A stretch of DNA of 64,000 nt from Toxorhynchites rutilus septentrionalis (lineage: Eukaryota > Arthropoda > Insecta > Diptera > Culicidae), in contig NC_073746.1 in NCBI RefSeq assembly GCF_029784135.1, positions 92,144,564 to 92,208,563 on the forward strand. The letters run 5' to 3'. The position numbers and the translations under genes were made by a program. Positions 1-11,284 of this stretch are shown piece by piece. Each line of letters opens with the position of its first letter. Position 1 is the first letter of the stretch. A model generated the notes under the pieces. The model saw only the letters and a program-made list of their open reading frames with translations. It made no database searches and was not told where the DNA came from.

Positions 1-449
1 TCCTCGCTAACAACTTGAAGGAGCTGGATGTGCTATTCAGCACTCCTCAAGCATTGCTCTCGAAGTTTTTTTTCTCTTCTCCCCAACGAGTTGTTTTTTT
101 TTCTCGTGTGTTCTGTGGTGAATTAGTGCCCAAAGTGCCCAAAGCAGCCGGAACCGAGGAAGCAGTGCCTCTGCAGTAGTCTGGATCGGCGTCTGTAGTG
201 GATAACCATAACGGCACCGTCAAAACGTGGTTGACGCTCAGTTGAGTACAACAATAACGTTATTCTTCTGCTATTGTGTTGTCTCCGTAGCGCGTGGCTT
301 TTGTGTCTCCCTTAATAGGGTAACAGAGCGCATATCGGAACAACAAATTTATGTAATTATTTTTATTTTATTGAAGTTTTTTTTAATTTCTTTTTTAACA
401 AGTGAGATAAATAAAAAAATTGTAAAGGTAATAATCGTTCGTTCTAAGA
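1..449 (+). other. 5' UTR and presumed internal promoter of LINE copy 1
   Basis: This stretch precedes the first plausible start codon of ORF1 and holds no conserved coding sequence. LINEs of this group carry an internal RNA polymerase II promoter in their 5' UTR, so the promoter is inferred from family knowledge. The true 5' end is not visible. Confidence 0.5.
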
Positions 450-2007
450 ATGGAGGAGGGTGGGGGTCTAGACATGGACATTTCAGACTCCCCCTCGCTT
501 GCTCAAGCAGGGTGTAGTAAGTCCCTTAAACGGACTCCTATGCCCGAAGATTCTTCTTCTGGGGACGAGTCAACTCACACTACCAAGCCCCCCTCCAAAA
601 AAAAAGATTGCAAACCTTTCCCCTGATTCCTCCAATACTTCCACCCAATCATCGACATCCCTTCCCCCCTCTAATGTTACTGTCCCCACTCAAACCTTGT
701 CCTCGAATTCCTCTCCTATTGTTTCCGCTCCCCGTGTCAGGGTTTATCCGGACGATGCGCCTGGCGCTGGTCCTTGGGTTCTTTTTTTCCGGCCCAAACC
801 TAATGGTAAAGCCTTGAGGGTCGTACAGATTATGATAGATCTGAAAAGATACACCTCTGTTTCCGAAATTTGCAAAGTAAGACCGAACAAACTGCGAGTT
901 GTCGTGACTAACCGAAAAGACGCTAACGATATTGTTGCTGATAAGCATTTCATCCTCGAATATCGAGTTTTTATTCCCTCCCATAACGTAGAAATTGGGG
1001 GCGTTATATCTGAAACGGGTCTGACGTGCAAAACTATAGAAAGTATGGGAGTTGGCAGGTTCAAGAGGCTTCCTTCGATGGAAGTCAAAATCTTGGAATG
1101 TCGCCAAATTGGAAAAGTTACCCAGGAAGGAGAAGAAAAGAAATTTACGCCGTACGACTCGTTTCGAGTCACTTTTGCTGGTGCCGCCCTCCCTGACTAC
1201 GTTATGGTGGACAAATTGAGGCTGCCGGTGCGACTCTTCGTGCCAAAGCCCATGACTTGCAACAAATGCAAGTCAGTTGGTCATACAGCAGCTTATTGCG
1301 CCAACAAGGAGCGCTGTGCCACTTGCGGAGAGCAACATGAGGGGAAATCCTGCAGTGCGACTGAGCATAAGTGTCCATATTGCGGGGGATCCCCACACGT
1401 GCTCTCATCTTGTGAAAATTATAAGAGTCGCTGTGATAAACAAAAGCGCTCTTTGAAGGAACGCTCGAAACGCACTTTCGTGGATATTTTAAAGGGCGCT
1501 TCTCCACTGGCTCAACAACAACAACCATTACCAACAAACAATGTCTTTGCTTCACTGCCAGTTGAAGAATTGGAAGCGGATACAGCTAACGAGGGCACAC
1601 CGTTTATTTTCAAAGGGAATTCCCGGCGCAAAAATGTGTCCACTCCCAAAGTTCAACGACAAGTCCCATCGGTGGTACCCCATGTTAGCTTGCCTAAAAT
1701 ATCGAGTGCAGCGGACAAGCCAAATCAGGTTCCTCCTGGCTTCCGTGGGAATAGTTCACCTTCCAACGACCCAGCACTCGAGGGGACATCAAAAACTCCA
1801 ACTGTCCCTTTTTCTGCGTCCAACTCAACTTCCCAATCGGGATTTATAAAGTTGACTGACCTTGTGGATCAAATCTTCACGTGTTTTAATGTTTCCGATT
1901 CCATCACAACCATTGTCATCTCAATGCTTCCAGTACTGAAGACAATTTTGCAACAATTGATGCAAACATGGCCCCTCCTTGCAATGATCATCTCTCTTGA
2001 TGTCTAA
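450..2007 (+). pseudogene. LINE ORF1, gag-like nucleic-acid-binding protein (frameshifted)
   Basis: The ORF1 product of such LINEs binds the element RNA and escorts it in the ribonucleoprotein. Three zinc knuckles are clustered at about 1258-1425: CNKCKSVGHTAAYC, then a CX2CX3HX4C knuckle, then CPYCGGSPHVLSSC. The best start is the ATG at 450, whose frame encodes a Ser/Pro-rich N terminus and then hits a stop near 625. The rest of the protein continues one frame over, and the switch coincides with a run of nine A at 597-605. One extra A there explains the break. From 499 onward the second frame is open to the TAA at 2005-2007. The central part resembles the RNA-binding region of insect LINE ORF1 proteins, though I cannot assign a named domain. 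Confidence 0.8.
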
Positions 2008-5000
2008 TTTAAATAGAGAGGTCGGAGATATCACTGTTTTACAGTGGAATTGTCGTAGTCTTATCCCTAAATTGGATACATTCAAATTTTTAATTCATAA
2101 CTTCAATTGTGATGTTTTTGCTCTGTCCAAAACTTGGCTTTCTTCGCGAGATGATCTCTTTTTCCACGATTTTTTTTTTTTTTCTATTGGGGATCAATAA
2201 GTGCCACTCATTTTTTCGAATTGACCTTCCACCTATTGGAGGGATCGAAGCTGTTGCTTGTCATGCAAAAATCAGAGGCAAAGACCTCTGTATTGTCAGC
2301 TTGTATTGGCCTCCGAGAGCTACAGTTAGCCGCAAGCAACTTATTGACATGTGCTCACTCCTTCCTGAGCCACGATTGATCTTGGGAGACTTCAACTCTC
2401 ATGGAACTGCCTGGGGGGAACCGTACGATGACAATCGTTCACTGTTGATATATGACCTTTGTAACAGCTTCAATATGACCGTTTTGAACACTGGGGAAAC
2501 AACACGTGTACCTAAACCTCCTGCTAACCCAAGTGCTCTTGACCTCTCGCTTCGCTCGAATTCACTATCGTTAGATTGCAAGTGGAATGTAATCCAGGAT
2601 CCCAACGGTAGTGATCACTTGCCAATCAAAATTTCCATCGAATTCTTCTGAATCTATAAACATGGCATATGACCTCACAAGACACATTGACTGGGAGAAA
2701 TATGCGGACGCAATTGCTCTAGCCATCAATTCCAGAGATGGTTTACCTCCATTGGAGGAGTATAACTTCCTTTCTCGTTTGATCTATGACAGCGCGGTTC
2801 GCGCTCAAACGAAACCCATCACAGGTTCCACCATTTCCCGAAGGCCTCCCAATCTATGGTGGGATAGCCAATGTTCAAAGCTTTATGTAGAAAAATCGAA
2901 TGCATTTAAAGCTTTTCGGAAACGAGGAACCATTGACAATTTTCAAACGTATTTAGACCTTGAAAATCAATTTAAAAACTTGATCAAAGGTAAAAAACGT
3001 GCTTATTGGCGAAATTTCGTGGGAGGTTTGTCACGAGAAACGTCAATGAAAAAATTATGGAAAGTGGCTCGAAACATGAGAAATCGCTCTTCATCGAATG
3101 AAAGCGAGGAACATTCACATCGATGGATTTTTAATTTTGCACGAAAGGTTTGTCCCGATTTCGCTCCCGTGCAAAGAATTGTTCGAGATATACCACAAGA
3201 TAGGTGCGATCATGATTCCGAGTTTTCGATGGTAGAATTCTCTCTTGCTCTCCTTTCTTGTAACAATTCTGCTCCGGGATCGGATAGAATTAAGTTCAAC
3301 TTGTTGAAAAACCTCCCCGATGTGGCCAAACATCGCTTGTTGAATTTATTCAATAAGTATCTGGAGCATAATGTTGTTCCGGATGATTGGAGACAAGTAC
3401 GAGTTATAGCTATTCAAAAACCCGGAAAACCCGCGTCCGACTTCAATTCGTACCGCCCAATAGCAATGCTGTCTTGTATACGGAAATTGTTGGAGAAAAT
3501 TATCTTGTTTCGCCTTGATCGATGGGTTGAAACGAATGGGCTACTCTCAGATACACAATATGGGTTCCGCAAGGGCAAGGGGACGAATGATTGTCTTGCG
3601 TTGCTTTCTTCAGAAATTCAAATGGCTTACGCCGAAAAAAAACAAATGGCTTCAGTATTCTTGGACATAAAGGGGGCCTTCGATTCTGTTTCAATAGAGG
3701 TTTTGTCGGACAAATTACACTCTCGGGGTCTGCCGCCTCTATTGAATAATATGTTATATAACTTGCTTTGTGAGAAACATTTGAACTTTTCTCACGGAGA
3801 TTCGACAGTAAGTCGGGTCTCTTACATGGGCCTCCCCCAGGGCTCATGTTTAAGCCCCCTTTTGTACAACTTCTATATAAGCGACATCGACAATTGCCTT
3901 ACACAAAATTGCAGCCTAAGACAACTTGCAGATGATGGAGTGGTGTTTGTCGTAGGATCAAACGAATCCGACCTGCAAGGACCCTTACAAGATACTTTGA
4001 ACAATTTTTCAACCTGGGCCATTGGGCTAGGGATCGAATTCTCCACGGAGAAAACAGAGATGGTGGTTTTTTCTAAGAAGCATAGACCAGCCAAACCAAA
4101 GCTTCAACTTTTGGGTAAACCGATCACTCTTGCTATGTCATTCAAGTATCTTGGGGTCTGGTTCGACTCCAAATGTACTTGGGGGGCCCATATTAGGTAT
4201 CTGAGTAAAAAATGCCAACAAAGAATAAACTTTCTCCGTACAATCACCGGCACATGGTGGGGAGCCCATCCCGAAGATCTTATAATGTTGTATCGAACAA
4301 CTATTCTCTCAGTGATGGAGTATGGCAGTTTCTGTTTCCAATCAGCTGCCAAAACACACCTCATTAAACTCGAGCGAATTCAGTATCTTTGTCTCCGTAT
4401 CGCGTTGGGATGTATGCCCTCAACGCATACCATGAGTCTCGAGGTTTTGGCAGGCGTACTCCCACTAAAAGATCGCTTCAATTTATTATCTCTTCGGTTC
4501 CTCATCCGGTGTAAGGTTATGAACCCATTGGTGATCGGAAATTTTGAGCAGCTGATCGAGCTAAATTTTCACTCCGGATTCATGAGTTCATATAATGAAT
4601 TCATCTCCATGCAGGTTGATCCTTCTTCGTATATTCCCAACCGTGTTTGTTTCCCTGACTACATCAATTCCTCTGTGCAATTTGATCTGTCCATGAAGCA
4701 AGATATCCATGGATATACAGATTACCAACGATCGAGGATTGCTCCAACGATCTTCGATGAAAAGTATGGGGGTATCAATTGTGATAATATGTACTTTACT
4801 GATGGGTCCACTATAAATGAGTCCACAGGATTTGGAGTGTTCAACGAATTTTTTAGCACCTCACACAGTCTTCAGAATCCTTGCTCAGTGTATATTGCTG
4901 AATTGGCAGCAACTCATTGGGCGTTGGACAGCGTCGCCTCACGACCTGTTGAACACTATTACATTGTAACGGATAGTCTTAGCTCTGTCGAAGCTATCCG

Positions 5001-5703
5001 TTCAGTGAGGCCGGAAAAGCATTCGCCGTACTTCCTTGAGAGAATACGATAAATTTTGAGTGCTTTATCCAGACGCTGTTATGTCATTACCTTTATCTGG
5101 GTCCCTTCACATTGCTCCATTCCGGGTAATGAGAGGGCTGACTCATTAGCAAAGGTAGGTGCAATTGAAGGCGATATTTATCAGCGTCAAATCGCCTTCA
5201 ATGAATTTTATTCTTTAGTCCGCAAAAATACCATCGCTAACTGGCAACGAAAGTGGAATGAAGATGAATTGGTCCGGTGGTTTCAGTCGATTATCCCTAA
5301 GGTTAGCCTCAAACCGTGGTTCAAAAGTCTGGACTTGAGTCGGGACTTTATTCGCACCTTCTCCCGACTCATGTCCAATCACTGTTCGTTAGATGCGCTA
5401 CTCTTTCGTTTCAATCTTGCCAGCAACAATCTCTGCGTCTGTGGTCAAGGTTATCACGACATCGAGCATGTTGTTTGGTCGTGCGAGGTGTATCTTGTCG
5501 CCAGATCGAATTTAGAAAACTCCCTTCGGGCCCAAGGAAGACAGCCCAATGTGCCGGTGAGAGATGTGTTGGCTCGGTTAGACCTTGATTACATGACCCA
5601 AATATATGTTTTCCTTAAAACTATCGATCTTCGTGTGTGGTTGTCCCTATGTCTTCATACCCTCCTTTTCATCCATTGCGAGCGATTGCCCCCCTTGGTA
5701 TAA
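2000..5703 (+). pseudogene. LINE ORF2, endonuclease / reverse transcriptase / RNase H (broken)
   Basis: The intact protein would nick target DNA, copy the element RNA at the nick and degrade RNA in the hybrid. The ATG at 2000 overlaps the ORF1 stop as ATGTCTAA. Endonuclease motifs are QWNCRS near the start, GDFNSHG, and GSDHLP at about 2609. Reverse transcriptase follows, with FLDIKGAFDS, GLPQGSCLSP and LADDG, where most relatives have YADD or FADD. RNase H shows DGST, AELAA, TDSLSS and WVPSHCSIPGNERAD, then a CxCx8Hx4C finger near 5430. Lesions are a frameshift with lost sequence at the T run 2170-2183, a second frameshift near 2640-2655, and an in-frame TAA at 5050-5052 inside RNase H. The copy is dead. 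Confidence 0.9.
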
Positions 5704-5991
5704 ACAATAAAATAAGTTGAAATGTAAATATACAATAGATATACGAATAGATTTAAGAATTGAGTGTGATCATCAACATTGTAACAATTCCCTTGTATCC
5801 CATCCCCTTCCCGAAAGAATATGTCACCCTTCTAAACTCGAGTAAACCGCGAGTAATCGGTTTTCCACCTTACTAACCATAGTGTTAGGAAAATTGTATA
5901 TGTATAGTTTTAAAAAATACATTTAAGAATTCGGCTCCTTTAAACTAATGTAACTGAGCCTGTAAAAATAAACGATTTATAAAAAAAAAAA
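5704..5991 (+). other. 3' UTR and A tail of LINE copy 1
   Basis: No coding sequence. The last 60 bases contain TTCGGCTCC and CTGAGCCTG about 20 bases apart, able to pair as GGCTC/GAGCC, then AAAATAAACG and an A tail. The same arrangement ends the SINE at 12411-12886. The 3' end of a LINE is where its reverse transcriptase recognises RNA, so this is a candidate recognition hairpin. Confidence 0.6.
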
Positions 5992-6064
5992 CAATTTGAT
6001 TCAAGTTTGCTTTGAAAATTCGAGGTTCACTTTTTTCCCATACATCCATTGACACTCTAGTATA

Positions 6065-6715
6065 TACCGTTCCGATTCATATTTCGGACGCTTAAGGCAT
6101 ATGATGCACAAAACAGATCTAAACTTTATGCACAGGTATTATTTGGTTCATATTTTCAATAAATTAGTTCAATATGCTTTTAAGCTTTCTACTTTGGTAC
6201 CTATTTGATTGAAAACATAAAAAAAATCATCGAAAAATCATCGATTTTCAAATCAAACGAATAAGAATCAAACTTCGGACACTATTTATAAAAAAAATCA
6301 AATTTCGGACAGATGGAATTCAAATTTCGGACATTTTATTCTGTAATTTTTTGAACGAAAATCACATTACACTTGATTATATTTTATAGCCAACTGGGAA
6401 AAACTTACCAAGCAATCACAGTAAACTGCTAATGATGATAAGAACTTATGAAACACGGGAGAAATTTAAATATTGATGAAGGAGTAAATTCTTCGTGCTC
6501 ACGCTAAGCAATTATCAAACACAAACGATAGTAGTGTTGTTAGATTTTTGCCGATCATGTTATAATTCAAATGTCGTTCTCATATGAAATGATAGTGAAA
6601 CCAAGGGATTACTCCAAAGAAGCAATTGTGATATTAATTTTATAGTTATATCATCAGTGTATTAAGCATTTCAAGATATTAGAACAAAGTGCCCGAAATA
6701 TGATTCAGAACGGTA
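6065..6715. mobile_element. MITE family A, full copy
   Basis: The ends are inverted repeats of about 25 bp: TACCGTTCCGATTCATATTT at 6065 and its near-complement ending at 6715. There is no coding capacity. The left part has several TTTCGGACA-type motifs (near 6083, 6273, 6301 and 6331), possibly transposase-binding subrepeats. The right 170 bp recur at 8330-8501, confirming an interspersed repeat. Confidence 0.75.
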
Positions 6716-6773
6716 CCTTTTATTGGAGGTAGAACCGGAACAATCTACCGATACTGGCAACTAACGGAATATA

Positions 6774-8066
6774 GGGTGTGTCACATCAAATTGCATCACG
6801 GAAAAAACGCTGTAGAAATTCGCCCAGTAGACCGATCCTTTTGAAAATTTTAGACAGTAAAATAAAAACTATTAAACAACTTTTGGCATTTTCTTTTTAT
6901 TCATACTTCGAGCCCAAGCCCGTATGCTCGCACCTTCCTCTTTACCCCGTCCATAAGGTTCTGTACAACGTCAGGTTGTAGTTTTTTTTGAACAGAAATC
7001 CATTTTCTCTTGAAGTCCGCCTCCGATTTGACAACTTTTGGGTTCTTCCGGAGGGCGTGCTTCATAATCGCCCAATATTTCTCTATTGGGCGAAGCTCCG
7101 GCGCGTTGAGTGGATTCATTTCCTTTGACACGAAGGTGACCCCGTTGGCTTCGTACCACTCCAACACGTCCTTTGAATAGTGGCACGAAGCGAGATCCGG
7201 CCAGAAGATGGTCGGGCCCTCGTGCTGCTTCAATAGTGGTAGTAAGCGCTTCTGTAGGCACTCCTTAAGGTAAACCTGCCCGTTTACCGTGCCGGTCATC
7301 ACGAAGGGGGTGCTCCGCTTTCCGCGAGAGCAGATCGCTTGCCACACCATGTACTTATGGCAAACTTGGATAGTTTCTGCTTGCGAATCTCCTCCGGAAC
7401 GCTGAATTTGTCCTCTGCGGAGAAGAACAACAGGTACGGCAGCTGACGAAAGTCCGCTTTGACGTAGGTTTCGTCGTCCATTACCAGGCAATGCGGCTTC
7501 GTCAGCATTTCGGTGTACAGCTTCCGGGCTCGCGTCTTCCCCACCATGTTTTGCCTTTCGTCGCGGTTAGGAGCCTTCTGAACCTTGTATGTACGCAGGC
7601 CCTCCCGCTGCTTGGTCCGCTGGACGAATGAAATTCACAAATTCAGCTTATTGGCGAGATCCCGGACCGAACTTCTTGGATCACGTCTAAACCGCTTAAC
7701 TACGCGCTTGTGATCTTTTTCACTGACGGAGCATCCATTTTTGCCGTTCTTCACCTTCCGGTCGATGGTTAGGTTCTCGAAGTATCGTTTTAGTACTCTG
7801 CTGACCGTGGATTGGACGATTCCCAGCATCTTACCGATGTCCCGATGTGACAACTCCGGATTCTCGAAATGAGTGCACAGGATTAATTCACGACGCTCTT
7901 TTTCGTTCGACGACATTTTTCCAAATTTACGAAAAATTGACAGTGAAGCATGGCCCACGTGCTCTATACACTCTTATCTGATTATAAGCGAAAGCTGAAG
8001 ATATAATTCCTAAAAATTAAATTTCTACAGCGTTTTTTCCGTGATGCAATTTGATGTGACACACCC
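6774..8066 (-). mobile_element. Mariner-related DD37E transposon (ITmD37E type)
   Basis: Terminal inverted repeats of nearly 50 bp start GGGTGTGTCACATCAAATTG at 6774 and end with the complement at 8066. The sequence TATA lies at 6770-6773 and 8069-8072, consistent with a TA target. Between the repeats is one transposase reading frame on the minus strand with lesions. The length, 1293 bp, is normal for IS630-Tc1-mariner elements. Confidence 0.92.
6901..7916 (-). pseudogene. DD37E mariner-type transposase (one stop, one frameshift)
   Basis: The enzyme would bind the inverted repeats and catalyse cut-and-paste transposition. Translation from the ATG at 7916 gives a helix-turn-helix N terminus (SHRDIGKMLGIVQSTVSRVL). 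The catalytic residues are the D in VMDDETYVK, the D in FWPDLASCHYS and the E in ELRPIEKYW. I count exactly 37 residues between the second D and the E, which defines the DD37E group. There is an in-frame TGA near 7636-7638. A frameshift near 7365 separates the middle part from the C-terminal catalytic part. The rest is well preserved, so inactivation seems fairly recent. Confidence 0.92.
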
Positions 8067-8072
8067 TTTATA

Positions 8073-8329
8073 CAGTTTTTTTTTTCTGGAGAAATCCTTA
8101 TTTCGGTTACATTGAAAATTAGATCGCTTGCAACCGCAATAGACGAAAACTTTGTTTTGTTTACCATTTTTATATTTCGTGCGCTCAAGTGTTGCAAGGT
8201 GTTTCGAAGTGACAAAAGTATGCTGTTAATGCTTCTTGCGTTGCATATTTGCCAAAGTACTGAGGATTTCTTATAAAACTAGAAGTGGTCCGTCTTACCC
8301 CGCCGGATGGTCTTACCCCGTCTTTCCCT
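8073..8329. mobile_element. Probable MITE end fragment with GGGGTAAGACGG-type terminus
   Basis: The right end reads CGTCTTACCCCGCC and CTTACCCCGTCTTTCCCTA (8291-8329), whose complement resembles the GGGGAA...GGGTAA...ACGG termini of the MITEs at 21415, 55242 and 59795. The fragment abuts the truncated MITE A copy at a TA, as if inserted there. No matching left end is visible. Confidence 0.4.
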
Positions 8330-8501
8330 AATAATTCAAATGTAATTCTCAAATGAAGTGATAGTGAAACCAAGGGATTACTCTTAAGAAGCAGTTGTGA
8401 TATTAATTTCATAGTTATATCATCAGTACATTAAGCATTTCAAGATATTAGAACAAAGTGTCCGAAATATGATGTTGTCCGAAATATGATTCACAACGGT
8501 A
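8330..8501. mobile_element. MITE family A, truncated second copy
   Basis: This matches 6560-6715 closely, for example GATAGTGAAACCAAGGGATT and ATTAAGCATTTCAAGATATT. It lacks the left three quarters. Near its end the TCCGAAATATGAT motif is duplicated, and it finishes in CACAACGGTA. Confidence 0.75.
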
Positions 8502-9803
8502 TATAAGCTTGAAGTTTCTGAGTTTACCTAATTGCTCACATGCATCAAAGCTTCACGTCACCCTACCCTAATATGGCATTGTTTAATTCAATAAAAACCA
8601 CAGAATCGGTATAAAAATTTCAGCACTTTGTCGCTGGGTCCCCGGATTTTTTGGCACCCCGCTCTTCCGGGTGAAAAGTTGTGGCTTACGGAGAGGCGGC
8701 AATGGCAATGATGATGATGACAACGCCTCTGCACGGCCACTGTACCAGAAGCGGCCGCAATCAGGGTGTAGAAATCAGTAGCGGAAAACGCAACACCGTA
8801 AAAAACACGCTTCCGTACGTTCCCGGACCGACACACTACTAAATGGCGAACGGTGATGATGGCGGCGGCGAATAGTGCAGCAGTTAGAAAACATTAATTT
8901 ATCTATAATAGGACAACAGGTTGTCGGCAAAGAAAAAAAAAAGCTCAAAACAAAACAAGTTCACACGACACTCGCGTGGTGCTACATGTGGACACATGTG
9001 CTCGAAACCAAAAAAGAAAAAAAAAGCAACAAATAAATAAAAGCGAAGTACACAGCCACCCACCCACGCTCGCACCGGGCTCGCGAGAGGGCTGCAGTCG
9101 ATTGGCGGTACTTACGGCGATTGCCGCCGGATTGTCCTCTTTTTTTGGCTGTTGTATAGTAGGCAGTTTGTTCAAACAAGCTGCCTAGAAGCCAGGGAAT
9201 AGAGCAATTTTGTCAAATTGTCGAATTCAATTTAACGAACTGAAAAAAAAACTACAAAATATAATAGCCATGCTCTCGTGCAACCCGATGCGAGCGTTGC
9301 GATGACACGCGTCTAATTAGACTTAGCAAATATGGTGCTTTGTACCTGTTGATTTACGCTGCAATCGTGTGTGCCGAGTGGATACAATGTGCAGCCGACA
9401 AGACATGCAATCTGGCTGCACAACGGAATTGACACACAGTTGGGCTTGGGTGAATCTCTGTTTGAAAAAATTGTTTTAGGTTTGTATTGGATAGAAAAAA
9501 AATCTTCGTACAATATTGATCTATGGGCAAATGAAAATAAGTATGAGTGAATCCGATCGCAAAGAATTGATCAGACTCAACAATTTCCAATTTATCTCTC
9601 ATTGGGAATTAATTTTCTAGTCCCTTTTAGTATAAGAAATTGCGTATTGCGAAATTCCGGATGGAAAACATATTTTTATTCAAAAGGTCTTGTGCTATTT
9701 GGAGTGAGTTCTAATTTTAAAAAACTAACTCGAAAACCTCTCGTTTAGGATATATGAAAATATGAAATGATAAAAATATGAAAGATAAAAAATTTTATGT
9801 AGC
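8502..9803. other. Stretch with no recognised gene
   Basis: 8590-9190 is GC-richer than its surroundings and seems single-copy in the window. 9190-9803 is AT-rich. I see no convincing exon or repeat. The only structure is a near-perfect palindrome at 9160-9187 (13-bp arms, one mismatch). Confidence 0.5.
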
Positions 9804-11088
9804 ACAGGGTGGGCCATTTAAAGTGGAAGGATTTGTTTTTGCAATAGCAAAGTAAAGAAGTGGAATTTAAAATATTTTTTTTTGAAATTCATTTATTTTG
9901 GTCCAAGGAGATTTGTTCTAACTACTTTTTGATTATGATATCTCGTAAATGACCGCCTCTGGCCTTGACCGCAAAATGTGCCCTTTTTTCGGCATTTTCC
10001 ATCACTTTGCCCAATGTTTCGGCCGATATGGCAGCAATTTCTTGTCGGATATTGTCTTTCAGCGCAGCCAGGGTCCTTGGTTTACCAGTGTATACCTTGG
10101 ATTTTAAATATCCCCATAAAAAAAAGTCAGGAGGCGTCAAATCAGGTGATCTCGGTGGCCAGTCATAATCGCCGTTTTTCGATATTAATCTTCCGGGGAA
10201 CATTTCGCGCAATAATTTGGTCGTGGCAGCCGCTGTATGGCATGTAGCGCCGTCCTGTTGGAACCAGTAATTGTCCAATTCATTTTCACGAACAAATGGC
10301 AATAAAAAAATCGGTTATCATTGTCCGATAACGCTCCCCATTCACGATTACCGTTGCTCCATTTTCGTTTTCAAAGAAGTACGGGCCGATGACTTTATCG
10401 GCATAAATGCCACACCACACAGTAACTTTTTGGTCGCAAAGAGGTTGCGTTTCGATGAATTGAGGGTTTTCAGTAGCATAAAACCGACAATTTTGTTTAT
10501 TCACTCATTCAAGTTGAACTGCGCCTCATCAGACATTATGATTTTTTGCCAAAAGCCACGTTCATTTTTGGCCATTTCGATGGTCCATTTCGCAAAATCA
10601 AGTCGACGTGGTAAGTCAGATGGGTTAAGTTGTTGAGCCATTTGAATTTTATACGGAAACATTTTCAAATCAACACGAATTATGCGTCGGAGAGTGGTTC
10701 GAGCGATGCCTAACTCTTGCGAACGATGGCGACCTGATGTCGATGGAGTCTCTGCAACACTGGCTCGAACGGCATCAATATTCTCGTCGAAATATATATA
10801 TACCAGACGATATAAATTTGGCATATAATCGACGTATAGTGTTGTCTCCAGGCGATGTTAATGTTTTAACTATTTTTATTTTTCCACGCACGTTTAGTTA
10901 ACACAATTGAGAAGTTATTTTGAATGTACAGCTGAACAATTTCAGCGCGTTGTTTAGGTGTGTATTGTTCCATGGTTAAAATTGTACTGAAATGACGCTT
11001 CCAACGCGGTATGACATTTGTTAATCTGACATCTCTGTCAAAAGTTATGGGGTTGCCAGATGCTTCCACTTTAAATGGCCCACCCTGT
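9804..11088 (-). mobile_element. Mariner-related DD41D transposon, degenerate
   Basis: Inverted repeats of about 26 bp, ACAGGGTGGGCCATTTAAAG at 9804 and its complement ending at 11088, bound a minus-strand transposase. TA occurs at the right edge (11088-11089), but the left flank no longer shows a clean TA. The transposase is broken into four frames. Confidence 0.88.
9922..10973 (-). pseudogene. DD41D mariner-type transposase (multiple frameshifts)
   Basis: The start is the ATG at 10973 (MEQYTPKQRAEIV). Four pieces follow in different frames: the N-terminal DNA-binding stretch, a middle piece ending in IMSDEAQFNLNE with the first catalytic D, a piece with VTVWCGIYADKVIGPYFF, and the C-terminal piece. 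The second D is in WFQQDGATCHTA and the third in PDLTPPDFFLWG. I count 41 residues between the second and third D. Sequence between the first two pieces (about 10790-10866) is shorter than expected for this domain, so an internal deletion is likely there. Confidence 0.88.
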
Positions 11089-11284
11089 AGTTTTCCCAAG
11101 GTACTATATGATATCAGTTGAATATATTAAGTATTTTGCTTCGAGTGGAATAATTCTTCTGATTATACAGTCATTGTTGATTCGAGGCATTTTGCTTTTC
11201 AAACAAATATAACTTTGGTTAACTGTTAACTTTGGAAAAAAAAGATGAATTTTGAGGTTTTTCAAAAAAAAAAAAATCAAATAT

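Larger units (their letters stand above)
1..5991 (+). mobile_element. I-like non-LTR retrotransposon (LINE), degenerate copy 1
   Basis: The element reads left to right as 5' UTR, ORF1 with gag-type zinc knuckles, ORF2 with endonuclease, reverse transcriptase and RNase H, a short 3' UTR and an 11-A tail at 5981-5991. An RNase H domain after the reverse transcriptase is typical of the I and LOA clades of insect LINEs. The left end lies at or beyond the window edge, so no target-site duplication can be checked. ORF2 carries at least two frameshifts and one stop, and ORF1 one frameshift, so this copy cannot act autonomously. Confidence 0.9.

Noticed and set aside
649..1172. Minus-strand ORFs of over 140 codons
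   Set aside because: Antisense to LINE ORF1, which carries clear zinc knuckles on the plus strand.
9354..9602. A trypsin-like motif (VLSAAHCI) on the minus strand
   Set aside because: Only eight residues fit, the preceding CGG context is wrong, a stop follows soon after and no other protease motif is nearby.
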